Source: Candidula unifasciata
Taxonomy: Eukaryota; Mollusca; Gastropoda; Stylommatophora; Geomitridae
NCBI GenBank assembly: GCA_905116865.2
Contig: CAJHNH020002433.1
Location: forward strand, 1 to 64,000
Direction of reading: 5' to 3'
Length of the DNA stretch: 64,000 nucleotides
The notes under the pieces: generated by a model
The model's database searches: none
What the model was told of the DNA's origin: nothing
What the model saw: only the letters and a program-made list of their open reading frames with translations
Position numbers and translations under genes: made by a program
Shown: positions 13,201-23,515 of the stretch, piece by piece
Position numbering within the stretch: position 1 is the stretch's first letter
Layout: each line of letters opens with the position of its first letter

Positions 13201-14556
13201 CTACCTGTCACATACCGCTCGTGTCGCGTGTCTATGGAATAAGAGTACTGAACACCTACCTGTCACATACCGCTCGTGTCGCCTGTCTATGGAATAAGAG
13301 TACTGAACACCTACCTGTCACATACCGCTCGTGTCGCCTGTCTATGGAATAAGAGTACTGAACACCTACCTGTCACATACCGCTCGTGTCGCCTGTCTGT
13401 GGAATAAGAGTACTGAACACCTACCTGTCACATACCGCTCGTGTCGCCTGTCTGTGGAATAAGAGAGTACTGAACACCTCGCCCTGTCACATACGTGTCG
13501 CTCGTACTGAACACCTACCGTCACATACCGCTGTGTCGCCTGTCTGTGGAATAAGAGTACTGAACACCTACCTGTCACATACCGCTCGTGTCGCCTGTCT
13601 ATGGAATAAGAGTACTGAACACCTACCTGTCACATACCGCTCGTGTCGCCTGTCTGTGGAATAAGAGTACTGAACACCTACCTGTCACATACCGCTCGTG
13701 TCGCCTGTCTGTGGAATAAGAGTACTGAACACCTACCTGTCACATACCGCTCGTGTCGCCTGTCTATGGAATAAGAGTACTGAACACCTACCTGTCACAT
13801 ACCGCTCGTGTCGCCTGTCTATGGAATAAGAGTACTGAACACCTACCTGTCACATACCGCTCGTGTCGCCTGTGTCTATGGAATAAGAGTACTGAACACC
13901 TACCTGTCACATACCGCTCGTGTCACGTGTCTATGGAATAAGAGTACTGAACACCTACCTGTCACATACCGCTCGTGTCGCGTGTCTGTGGAATAAGAGT
14001 ACTGAACACCTACCTGTCACATACCGCTCGTGTGGCGTGTCTATGGAATAAGAGTACTGAACCTACCTACCTGTCTATGGAATAAGAGTACATACCGCTC
14101 GTGTGCGCGTTGTCTATGGAATAAGAGTACTGAACACCTACCTGTCACATACCGCTCGTGTGGCGTGTCTATGGAATAAGAGTACTGAACACCTACCTGT
14201 CACATACCGCTCGTGTCGCGTGTCTATGGAATAAGAGTACTGAACACCTACCTGTCACATACCGCTCGTGTCGCGTGTCTATGGAATAAGAGTACTGAAC
14301 ACCTACCTGTCACATACCGCTCGTGTCGCGTGTCTATGGAATAAGAGTACTGAACACCTACCTGTCACATACCGCTCGTGTCACGTGTCTATGGAATAAG
14401 AGTACTGAACACCTACCTGTCACATACCGCTCGTGTCGCGTGTCTATGGAATAAGAGTACTGAACACCTACCTGTCACATACCGCTCGTGTCGCGTGTCT
14501 ATGGAATAAGAGTACTGAACACCTACCTGTCACATACCGCTCGTGTGGCGTGTCTG
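10243..14556 (+). repeat. 55-bp satellite array, clean copy (about 78 units)
   Basis: Strictly periodic at 55 bases; each unit holds GGAATAAGAGTACTGAACAC followed by CTACCTGTCACATACCGCTC. Two diagnostic variable sites occur: TGTGG versus TATGG, and GCCTG versus GCGTG or ACGTG. GCCTG/TGTGG units dominate the first 1.5 kb; GCGTG/TATGG units dominate about 11,830-12,300 and 13,920-14,550. Short scrambled units occur near 11,450-11,500, 11,790, 12,345, 13,470-13,540 and 14,045-14,110. Frames across it are an artefact: each frame meets the same TAA within three units. Confidence 0.97.
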
Positions 14557-16560
14557 TTTTAAGGATTTCTCCTTAAGAACCAACAGCACTCTGAAATATA
14601 ATAATGTTGAGGTGTCGGCTCGTATTGGTCTAAAGGGTATCCCGTGGCCAAATTACACCCAACCTATTTCATAAGTAAGGCAACTCAAGCTATGGCACTA
14701 CAGAATATGTAATATTCCTAGGCACACTTGGCTGGACACCCCCACTACTATAAAAAGATAGCCCCCAGGCTATGATATTGTAATACCACAACAATGTTAA
14801 CACAGATTAGGATTAATGGTCACACATACATAAATGCTAGACAGTTTGAACAGTGAAACAGGGACACCCAAGTCAGTAATGAAAATTTCCAAAGGCATGT
14901 AAAAAATGCAACACATATATATCGTCAAGACAATCAAAGTTGTTCCCAAGTGAAGGAAGTTTAGGAACTAAATTTAAAGACGTACTGCTGAATCAGCCAG
15001 AATCAGTCTCTGAGATTACGGTGATCATCATCACGACTCCTGGTGGACCTGTAAAAAGAGCATGAGGTATATTGTCCCTGATGTACTTATCTTAGTTTGA
15101 TGGATGTCACTGCTCTCAACAGTTCATGTTGATCGGAACAGGCTGAGTCGGGTGTACTGCTCCTTTTCCTGGTTGCCTTGGTGAACACCGACAGAGTTAG
15201 TACACTGGAGCTGGACAAAGCTCCTGAGGAAGGTTCTCCTTGACGGATAACAAATGAGTGGCCTACAACAACTGTCTCTTAGCCACTAAAGCCCAAACAA
15301 GCTCCTGCCATGTTGAAGTTAAGATGGTAGGCAATCCTAATGGATGGTGGTTGGTTTGACCGTTGATTGTCTGCCTGACTTCCAGGGAGGAAGTGTGTCA
15401 GGAAGGAACTTAGAATTAGTATTCATCTCAGGAGTCACATACCAAGCTCAATTTACTACCCTCCACCCATTTCAGTTACTCAGACGATAGCTCTCGGGAT
15501 AATGAGACAGTTAATCTTCATTTATCTCTGTCTGTCAGTCAGTACAAAAGATAGGAGACAAGTTCCATTGTGGAGATAGATAGACACCAGTAGACATAGG
15601 ATATCATCTCTCCACATTCACATCTGCACTTGTAAACACACATCCCATCTCTACCCACATATATATTAGACCCCACTGCTTTGTCATGAATTGACCCCGT
15701 GTTGTTGTGTCTGCTAAAAATAACCTCTGACGTCACAGCGTCTCGCTTGCTGTACTTTGATCCAGTTAATTCTGCCGGCCAAATTGATCTGAATCTCTGC
15801 CAGTTAGTTAGAGAATGATTAGCTTGCAGATTAAAGTATTTGCATTAATATCGGGTCAGGTAGGGCACAAACTATCAGCTTGCGAAGGGAAAGGTTTGGT
15901 TTAAGTGGCTGTGAGTACTTGGACACCAAGAACGGCCTAGTTTTGTGCTGTCTCATAGCTGAATCTTTCCTCCCTGCAGCAGCGGGTTAACTTTATAGAG
16001 ATATATATCATGGTACTCGTAAACTATAATAAACTTACCCAAGTTAGGAATCCCTCAAAGATTAAAGTGGTATTTTGAATGCGCCAAAATTTTATCAGAG
16101 AGGTGGAATATTTCTTTACACCTAGGAAGTCTGGCAAAGAATGAAGCGGACGATTCTGCGTCGCGTCTCCAGAAAGAAGTGCTAGATTAGTACGCCAAGG
16201 AGTAAAAAAGGATTTTCGGAATTCTGAATATTAATCTAGAAAATATTTATCCCACAACTGTAAGTTTGAAAATGTAAACCCCACAGGATATCTATAGTTT
16301 ACAGAAATACGTATTACACCAGATAGAGGTATAAACAGATATGAGGGATTATATACCCACTGGACGGGTCTCTATTTGAAATGTGACCTGCCTGCTAGGG
16401 GCGTTAAAGTCACAAATAATCGAATGTGTAGGGGTGGGTTGGATCACTTCGCGACACTACCTACTGATGGACTAGTTTTTTCCCAATACTAATACTGAGC
16501 TTTGTAGGTAGACAGATAATCAAATGGTTTGGCTATGTAACAAGATTGGCATTAGACAGG
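14557..16560. other. unique region between satellite and (CT)n, no gene found
   Basis: Normal-looking sequence beginning with a small palindrome at 14,562-14,579 right at the satellite edge. I see no supported exon, RNA gene or recognisable element. A missing 5' exon of the receptor gene could lie here but none could be identified. Confidence 0.6.
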
Positions 16561-16567
16561 GCACACA

Positions 16568-16569
16568 CA

Positions 16570-16634
<65 letters not shown>

Positions 16635-17010
16635 CCCCAACAGGACATCACGCAAACGATAAACACCCGGTAACACGAAGTGCCACCATGCGGATGAGGA
16701 TCACCCGTGGAGAGGTCCCGAAAACCCCGTTCAGGCGTTAGGCTATATTTAGGGCCCACGGCAAAAGCCAGGGTGGCGCTTCAAAATAACAACAACAAAA
16801 AAACAATAATAATAATAATAATAGCATCCCACATGGGGACGGCTTGTATACACCAGATACAGAGAACAATGTTATACAAATACAACGGTAACAAAACCAG
16901 ACGTCCATCATGCAGTATGTGGATTGCAGAAATATCAGAGACAATAAAAAGTATTTTATACGAAGCGAACAGAAGGGCCCGTTCCAGAGATCTCTTCCTG
17001 TCCTGACGCT
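16568..17010 (+). repeat. (CT)n-headed dispersed repeat, copy 1
   Basis: A (CT)n run of about 65 bases is followed by TGTACCCCAACAGGACATCA and then a body containing AAACACCCGG, GTGCCACCATG, GCATCCCACATGGGG and, at the far end, TCTTCCTGTCCTGACGCTGC. A second copy with the same (CT)n head is at 25,633-25,850, and the far end alone occurs at 61,605-61,870. An (AAT)n run sits inside at 16,806-16,822. Class unknown. Confidence 0.75.
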
Positions 17011-17530
17011 GCAAGTCATTCATTTCAGAAGTAGAGAAACGAAGAAGATGAAGATAGCTCCCGCTTAGGAGCCTAGTTTTCCTACAGTTCTGATAGTCGT
17101 TTCTCCTGTAACGGCTTATCGTCGTCATCATGTGCCATGCCGGTAATCTTAGGCTGTTATGTTGCGCCCTCTGATACGTCACTAGAATCATGAATCAGTT
17201 CAATGTTTTTGTCTCAACTTCATTCAACTGGCCAGGCCATCCAACCGTTTATCTCTTTGTCTTTGTCTTACTCTCTTTACAATAATTTTGCCAGTTTTAA
17301 CTAAGATTTTGAGCCCATTTCTTTCTAATCATATATATCCACATATTATTGCCTGTCTACGTCTAATTGTTCTAACAAGTTCACCACTGTTGCTTGTCTT
17401 GATGAGGACTTCTTCCTTTGTTTTTGCTATCCTTCCATGTAACGACCTACAAGTGTGGATACTAGAGCCAGGGCATGGTCAAGAGGAATGAAGGCTGGAC
17501 GCCCGCTTGCCGGCCTGAAGGTCTTGAGTG
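17011..17530 (-). pseudogene. LINE C-terminal remnant
   Basis: The reverse-strand translation reads SGELVRTIRRRQ and GLKILVKTGKIIVKR, followed further on by an HGT-type ending. This resembles the conserved tail of many animal non-LTR retrotransposon polyproteins. Stops and frameshifts interrupt it. Truncated at its 5' side. Confidence 0.7.
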
Positions 17531-17537
17531 TGAATTC

Positions 17538-18056
17538 AAACGAAAATAATCGTATAGTTAAGGGGTCGCTACAACATGAGGAACTGTATTAAAGGGTCGC
17601 CACAACATGAGGAACTGTATTAAAGGATCGCCGCAACATGAGGAACTGTATTAAAGGATCGCCACAACATGAGGAACTGTATTAAAGGGTCGCCACAACA
17701 TGAGGAACTGTATTAAAGGGTCGCCACAACATGAGGAACTGTATTAAAGGGTCACACAACATGAGGAACTGTATTAAAGGATCGCCACAACATGAGGAAC
17801 TGTATTAAAGGGTCGCCACAACATGAGGAACTGTATTAAAGGGTCACACAACATGAGGAACTGTATTAAAGGATCGCCACAACATGAGGAACTGTATTAA
17901 AGGGTCGCCACAACATGAGGAACTGTATTAAAGGGTCACACAACATGAGGAACTATATTAAAGGGTCGCCACAACGTAAGGAACTGTATTAAAGGATCGC
18001 CACAACATGAGGAACTGTATTCAAGGATCGCGGCATTACAGAGGTATAGAACCACA
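17538..18056 (+). mobile_element. hAT-like MITE with internal 31-bp tandem amplification
   Basis: It begins with ACGAAAATAAT and GGGGTCGCTACAACATGAGG, which matches the interior of the hAT element at 45,445-45,669. It then repeats a 31-bp segment (AACATGAGGAACTGTATTAA plus AGGGTCGCCAC) about 15 times, and ends with GATCGCGGCATTACAGAGG and a degenerate terminal repeat (AGAACCACAG). The 5' end of the element is missing. Units alternate between GGGTCGCC, GGATCGCC and a shorter GGGTCACAC form. Confidence 0.75.
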
Positions 18057-18388
18057 GGTACAATGGCAGTTTAATAATGGCCACCACACTTTTGACATGC
18101 ATTAAAGAGGAGCAGCGTTATGTTATCGTTGTTTTTTTTTTTTTTTTTAAATAGCATGGTTATTGTAATTTCTATCACAATTTTAAAATATTCATTTAAA
18201 TTACCCTTGTAATGTATATTCATTTATATATAATGAATGCGTGTATATATGCCTGCCAACATGCTTTCATTCTTTTTTTTTTCTGCGTATCTTCCTAGCT
18301 CCTCGTTTGACTATAAGTTTACATATTTAGCTACCAAAATGTAGGTTACATCTTTCCTTATACGACAGTATTCATCTGTTCATCACAG
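18057..18388. other. A/T-rich receptor intron
   Basis: Contains a T run at 18,131-18,148 and AT-rich sequence leading to the acceptor at 18,387-18,388. No other feature seen. Confidence 0.6.
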
Positions 18389-18631
18389 TTGCCGGAGATG
18401 ATCCCTGCGGTGCCTCATACACAGTGATAAAAGACGCTTTATTCTCATTCTTTAAGTGTGTTCGCCGAGTAGATAGTCCTAACTGCACCACAACATTGCA
18501 GGCAACCAGTGGTGCAAAACTAGTTGCTAAATTTCTGGATTATACCTTTGACTACAGCTACATAAACGAGAAGGACAACTGTTCGTCAGAGTTTATTCAG
18601 TTATACAACTCTAGCCACTCCCCTCTTATTG
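18389..18631 (+). CDS. receptor exon a (first half of CUB-like domain)
   Basis: Preceded by TTCATCTGTTCATCACAG and followed by GTAAGT. 243 bases, starts with two bases of a split codon and ends with one. Encodes DDPCGASYTV near its start and LDYTFDYSYI near its end, followed by a cysteine. Confidence 0.8.
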
Positions 18632-19759
18632 GTAAGTGATCAGTTTGTCTGGATTCCAGTGTCACATTTTAGAAAGGAATTTATTCAGTTTACTAACTGA
18701 TTGATACAACGCTAGCAACTCTCCTCTTATTTGTAAATGATCAGTTTGTATGTTTTCCTGTGTGCTTTATTTTGGAAGGGGTGGGGGAGAGAAAGAACAT
18801 ATCGCCCCTTAAAAAAGCATGTCGAGGAAAAAGGCGACTTATTGTGGATTTGCTGAAATCTGTTATGCATGGCCGAAGGGTGCATACATCGCAGACTAGC
18901 TGTAAAGCGCATGCCAGCGCGTCAATCGTCATTTTAAGAATGAAGGCAGTGATTGCTTTGCTGTTGAATATTCACTTATTTCTTCCATTTAAAAAAATCT
19001 TTATTAACCAGATTGTTTAAACTTGATCGGGTGCTTCCAGACTGACATATCTTTAAACTGGTAACATAAAATATCCTAGGAAATAAAATAAGCCGGGGTG
19101 ATAATAATTATAAGATCTAGATTCTTGGGGAAAGGGGGGGGGGGGTCAAAAGAAGGATGGCCATAGCAATGCGAAGATTAAAAACCATTGAAAGTCTATG
19201 GTTAAGCACCAGCAAGGTACTCACAATTAGAATTTTGAGAGCATGCATCTTCCCTGTAGCAACATACGGATATAAGTCGTGGACTATCTCCCAGTCCTTA
19301 AACTGAAATGCTATAGAAAGATTCTCAGCATACCATTGACAAAGAATAGAAAAATACTGACATTTTAAAAGATCTGAACATCAAAAAAAGATTGGCTAAT
19401 AAACAGCATCTTGTCTAGGAAGCTGAAATATTTTGACCATATCAAGCGCCATGGCAGATTGGGAAAAAATAATAGCACAAGGCATGGTACCGAGAAGGAG
19501 GAGCTGGGGTCGACCAGCTCGAAGATGGGCACAGGATATCAGTGACTCCATGGATATGAAAGTACACATTGCGCGACAGCTGGCAAGAGACCGAATTTCC
19601 TTAAGGCAGTCTGCGAAAAGAGCGACGTTCTGCAAAGGACCTGCTATATGATGATGATGAACGTTACCGTTACAACAATGAGCAGAATTTTTAAAACTCC
19701 CCGTGCCTTCTCTAATGAAACATAAATAAACAGAGAGGGACCCTTAAGGGCATAGAAAC

Positions 19760-19839
<80 letters not shown>

Positions 19840-22800
19840 TAATGTAATAATAGGCACTTATAGAAAGAAGTAGAAAGATAGAAGGATACACCAAACAATG
19901 TACAAATGTCATACACCATTTAGATCTGGTGTGTCGTTCTATTTTCCAACTTCCGTCTACGAGTGCCTATGAATAGACTATTTGTTTGTTTATTTTAAAT
20001 AAATAATCTCCAATGAAACTAGATTGTCCAATTGTAATGAGGACATTTTAGTTCTCTATATCTCGATTTCAAACTACTAGACGTTAATTTGCCTAGAAAA
20101 ACCTCACAACGGCCAGGGGCTGTTAGGGTTGGTTCTGCAACGTCCTATAAAGGATACGAAACTAACCTTAACCTTATATCTCGATTTGGATTGCTTGGCC
20201 TCATTTGTAGGGGATGGAGGTGGGGGAACCCCACTGTACCATAAATAGCATGTCGTAAGAGACCACTAATTAGGGTTTCGTAAAAAATATGATGTGCTAG
20301 GCTAAAAGATAAAGATACATCAGCCTAGCTGTGAACTACAATAGAACGTGCCAGCTTCTTTTTAAGGACGAACGCAGAGGTCTCTACAATACTCGCATGC
20401 ATGCACGCACTCACACTCATTTACACGTACGTACATCATGCCTGTCTGTCTGCATATCTTGCGTAAATACGTTTATACTATCAGTCAGTAAATCCTCATC
20501 GCACCCAGAGGCACATAAGGCAGAGACAAATTGTCGCCACTCAATTGGATCCTGAGCCAACCTGTCTATCTCCAGTTTTGTCCTTCGCGTACCTTGAGTT
20601 AAACTCAAACGTTCGCCTCCAAGTGCTTCTGTGCCTGCCTCTACCTCGCTGTCCTTGTGGTGTCCATTGCATTGTCTGTCTCGGCCGTCTCTCTTTTTTT
20701 ATTCTGAGGACGTGTCCAATCCAACTCCATCTTCGCATTTTATATTTCTAAATTTACATCTTTTGAACATATCATTTGTTTTAATCTAGAATTTCTGATT
20801 TTATCTTCTCATGTGAACACCAACAATCTTCTGAGCAGTCTTCCATCAAAACTTCTGAGCACGCCCTCTGTCTTTCTGTCTGTTTTTCAAGTTTTTGCTG
20901 CATCAAGGAGAACTGTCCTAACGCATATTTTGTATATCCTGAGTTTAGTCTTGGTGCTGTAGATGTGTGATCTCCAGACACTCTGAAGTCTGTTGTTAGC
21001 AGCATTTGCCTTTGCAATTCTCTGCTAGATTTCAAACAATAAATTTCCATCCGAGGAAATATTGCTTCCCAGGTAAGTGAAGACAGTAACTGTTTCCAAA
21101 CCTACATTATCTATTACTATAGGTCTTTCACTTTTTTTCCCCCTAGCAGTTATTGACATTGATTCTTAACACGATGTGTTGTGCTATTTCTGTGATTTTA
21201 TCTATCTGTTGTTGTAGATGTTCTTTACTGTATTCTTTACTGTATGTACTTTTTTTTAAACATATTTTCACAGGCAGCGGTGCCGGCTACTGTAGTTCAG
21301 AAATTCCACCAGACCAGTACATCTTGGGCACCGAAGGACAATTTACATGGAATCTGGATGGTTTTTTAATCATTACTTCAACAACCGTTTTGGTGCTTTT
21401 TACGGATGTTGTCGATAAAGACGGTAGGTATACAAGGTTTGTATGTAGTGATACGCCTGGTGGATCCTAAGTTTTCATATGATTCTGCCAAATTGTCAAT
21501 AATGACATGATTGTGGTGAATCGTTAGTGGTGGCATGATTGTGGTGAATCGTTAGTGGTGGCATGATTGTGGTGAATCGTTAGTGGTGGCATGATTGTGG
21601 TGAATCGTAAGTAGTGGCATGCTTGTGGTGAATCGTTTGTAGTGGGATTATTGTGGTGAATCGTAAGAGGTCAAATTATTGTGTTGAATCGTTAGTGGTG
21701 GCATGACTGTGGTGAATCGTTAGTAGTGTCATGACTGTGGTGAATTGTTAGAGGTCACATGATTGTGTTGAATCGTTAGTTGTGGCATGACTGTGGTGAA
21801 TCGTTAGTAGTGTCATGGTTGTGGTCAATCGTTAGTAGTGATGTGACTGTGGTGAATCGTTAGTGGGTACAGGATTGTGGTGAATCATTAGTAGTATCAT
21901 GGGCGGCCATGGATGGCTCAAACAGAGGACACAATTAATCAAACCTGCCCTTCAACATACCAGGCTCGGCGTTGTGCGGATAGAAACACCGGACAGAATG
22001 CAAGAGCACCTTGAGATAATAATCACTAGGCAGGTCTTTCAGAGAATTTAACCAAATAATAGTTTATTCCCTAGCCACTTCTGGCTACCGAGTTCGTACA
22101 TTGGGTGACGCTCTCGGCAGGCGGCAAGACCGACAAGACCGAGCCAAACGGAATAAAACCAAGTGCAGATGTAGTCTATCCTTTCAGCTTTAACTGTCAT
22201 CTTTAACTATATTAGCTACACATGAAAGTGCTTAAATACTGACATTCAGGGTTAATTTCTATACAGGTTCTTGTCCCTCTGGATACTATGACTGCAAGAA
22301 CAACTTCTGCGTCGCTAGCGACGTCACATGCAACGGGTATGACGACTGCGGCAATTACAAAGATGAGATCGACGCATGCCAGCCAAGTCCTGCAGCATTG
22401 GCGGGAATCGTTGTTGCCAGTGTGGTCATCTTCCCCGTTCTACTTTACTTGGTGTGTAAACTGGCAATAATATATAGGAAACGACAATAATAACCCACTT
22501 CATCATTTAAAACTCATTCGTGTCGCTCTACTGTTGTTGCATGGTATTTGTAATCATCTTCACGTTACTGCCCATACTTTCTGCATTTACAACTTCTAGG
22601 ACGCTGTCGAACATTGGGACGTGAGCCTTGGAATTTCATTTCGTACAGCCAGAGCAGTTCCTACAAACTCCGCAGGTGATAACGTTTACCCACCCCTCTC
22701 CCCCTCCCAATCCACAGAAAACAATATCCAGCTTTACCAAGTATCCAACCTGAGTTTCCCACATGGGAGCCTAGAGCGCTAACAATTCAGCCAAAGGGAT

Positions 22801-23013
22801 CCCAGCCCTACATAAGCCTAACCCCTATCTGTCTGACAGTTTTTTTTTTTTTTTTGCTGAACCAATCTCACCACAGTAACTGTTGATTCACCTTCGTCTC
22901 GTCCATACATGTCCGATAGTACGGAGATACTGGGTCCTGGCGTCATGACCCAGGGTGGCCCACCTTCCGAGATTGTTTGGGATGGCAACGGGCCGAAACA
23001 ATTGTCAACGTAG
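18389..23013 (+). CDS. CUB-like / LDL-receptor class A / transmembrane receptor, 3' part of gene (five exons)
   Basis: Five exons join in phase: 18,389-18,631, 21,274-21,423, 22,267-22,451, 22,600-22,675 and 22,877-23,013. The product runs from a CUB-like extracellular domain (about 130 residues, several cysteines, N-glycosylation sites such as NCT and NCS) into one LDLa repeat (CPSGYYDC, then CNGYDDCGNYKDE and a final C). A hydrophobic helix and a tail of about 70 residues rich in S, T, P and G follow, ending QLST. The layout resembles the NETO / LEV-10 / SOL type of single-pass CUB-LDLa proteins that assist ion channels, but the homology is only architectural. The first exon seen starts in phase 2, so signal peptide and any earlier CUB domains lie upstream and were not found. 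Expected location is the plasma membrane, N-terminus outside. Confidence 0.75.
18590..18760 (+). repeat. tandem duplication of an exon-intron boundary
   Basis: The last bases of receptor exon a plus its donor (CTCTTATTGGTAAGTGATCA) are repeated about 95 bases downstream as CTCTTATTTGTAAATGATCA, with a weakened donor. The second copy is in the intron. Confidence 0.8.
19140..19650 (+). pseudogene. LINE C-terminal remnant
   Basis: The + strand translation gives RRMAIAMRRLKTIESLWLS, then ATYGYKSWTI, then RRRSWGRPARRWAQDISD and DRISLRQSAKRATF: the order of motifs at the end of a LINE reverse transcriptase ORF. In-frame stops are present. It ends in a (GAT)n tail at about 19,650. A G run lies at its start (19,136-19,145). 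Confidence 0.8.
19765..19835. repeat. (AT)n microsatellite
   Basis: About 70 bases of AT dinucleotide, followed directly by a SINE-like end (19,850-19,905) that recurs at 63,612-63,655. Confidence 0.95.
20075..20178 (+). mobile_element. SINE family A, 3' fragment
   Basis: Shares AATTTGCCTAGA, GGGGCTG and GTTGGTTCTGCAACGTCCT with the full copy at 55,243-55,488. The tRNA-like head is absent. Confidence 0.75.
20420..21150 (-). pseudogene. LINE reverse-transcriptase C-terminus remnant
   Basis: The reverse strand reads, in order, VFTYLGSNISSDG, NRLQSVWRSHIYSTKTKLR, RRWSWIGHVLRIKKE, GRGRHRSTWRRT and EWRQFVSALCAS. This is the canonical motif order of the end of an animal LINE polyprotein. Frameshifts and stops show it is dead. 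It lies inside the receptor intron in antisense orientation. Confidence 0.85.
21274..21423 (+). CDS. receptor exon b (second half of CUB-like domain)
   Basis: Acceptor CATATTTTCACAG, donor GTAGGT, 150 bases, phase 2 in and 1 out. Encodes GYCSSEIPPDQYILG and TTVLVLFTDVVDKDG, resembling the closing strands of a CUB domain. Confidence 0.75.
21505..21900 (+). repeat. 28-bp minisatellite in receptor intron
   Basis: About 14 imperfect units built on CATGATTGTGGTGAATCGTT followed by AGTGGTGG. A unique stretch of about 370 bases with no other feature separates it from the next exon. Confidence 0.9.
22267..22451 (+). CDS. receptor exon c (LDLa repeat and membrane helix)
   Basis: Acceptor CTATACAG. 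Encodes an LDLa repeat with six cysteines and the acidic calcium-binding end (DDCGNYKDE), then ALAGIVVASVVIFPVLLYL. The donor chosen here (TTG then GTGTGT) is weak but is the only one that joins exon d in frame. If it is not used, the frame reads on through VCKLAIIYRKRQ to a stop at 22,488-22,490, giving a short-tailed form with a typical basic stop-transfer end. Confidence 0.75.
22600..22675 (+). CDS. receptor exon d (cytoplasmic tail)
   Basis: Acceptor TTTACAACTTCTAG, donor GTGATA, 76 bases, phase 0 in and 1 out. Encodes DAVEHWDVSLGISFRTARAV and a few more residues. Supported by phase agreement with exon e. Confidence 0.6.
22877..23013 (+). CDS. receptor exon e (tail end and stop)
   Basis: A T run and CTCACCACAG precede it; 45 codons including the stop TAG at 23,011-23,013. 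Contains SPSSRPYMSDSTEILGPG and ends NGPKQLST. No clear polyadenylation signal was seen close downstream. Confidence 0.65.
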
Positions 23014-23163
23014 GATGTTCTACTGATGACCGTTAGACTCCTGTTGTGAATGCTCCCGTGTTGAGTTTTCTTATTATTTTTATATTTATTGCTGCAGGAT
23101 CAAAATCGTCCAAAAGGTAGAACATCTCGTAGATATTGTTAGTACTTTAAATCGGTATTCTAC

Positions 23164-23515
23164 GGCTATCCCTTGTAGACTTTAGACCAAACTCAGGCTA
23201 TCCCTTGTAGACTTTAGACCAAACTCAGGCTATCCCTTGTAGATCTTAGACCAAACTCAGGCTATCCCTTGTAGACCTTAGACCAAACTCAGGCTATCCC
23301 TTGTAGACCTTAGACCAAACTCAGGCTATCCCTTGTAGACCTTAGACCAAACTCAGGCTATCCCTTGTAGACTTTAGACCAAACTCAGGCTATCCCTTGT
23401 AGACTTTAGACCAAACTCAGGCTATCCCTTGTAGACCTTAGACCAAACTCAGGCTAACCCTTGTAGACTTTAGACCAAACTCAGGCTATCCCTTGTAGAC
23501 TTTAGACTAAACTCC
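23164..23515 (+). repeat. 32-bp minisatellite
   Basis: About 11 near-identical units: GCTATCCCTTGTAGACTTTA followed by GACCAAACTCAG, differing mostly at one T/C position. Lies just after the receptor stop. Confidence 0.95.

Larger units (their letters stand above)
1..19949. repeat. giant inverted repeat (arms about 9.4-9.7 kb)
   Basis: Reading the first 9.4 kb backwards on the other strand reproduces 19,949 down to about 10,243. Matching landmarks, in order: window start with 19,941-19,949; LINE tail 240-700 with 19,140-19,650; receptor exon 1,173-1,394 with 18,389-18,631; 31-bp array 1,680-2,160 with 17,565-18,030; (GA)n near 3,096 with (CT)n at 16,568; satellite edge near 4,940 with 14,556. 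The left copy is riddled with single-base deletions and over-called runs of A, C, G or T, while the right copy is regular. The left arm may continue beyond the window start. I read the left arm as probably an uncorrected fold-back of the right arm; a true genomic palindrome is the alternative. Confidence 0.9.

Noticed and set aside
10898..13996. Many 60-120 codon frames with LNTYLSHTARV-type repeats
   Set aside because: They arise because 55 is not a multiple of 3, so three frames cycle through one unit, each ending at the same TAA.
10243..14556. CRISPR-like array
   Set aside because: Regular repeats but no spacers: units are directly joined, and the sequence is eukaryotic. It is a satellite.
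17288..17491. Hydrophobic 67-codon frame as signal peptide exon of the receptor
   Set aside because: It is the antisense of a LINE tail (GELVRTIRRRQ on the other strand) and has no suitable splice phase.
22489..22600. Extra coding exon between membrane helix and tail exon
   Set aside because: No acceptor-donor pair with an open frame was found; phases already match without one.
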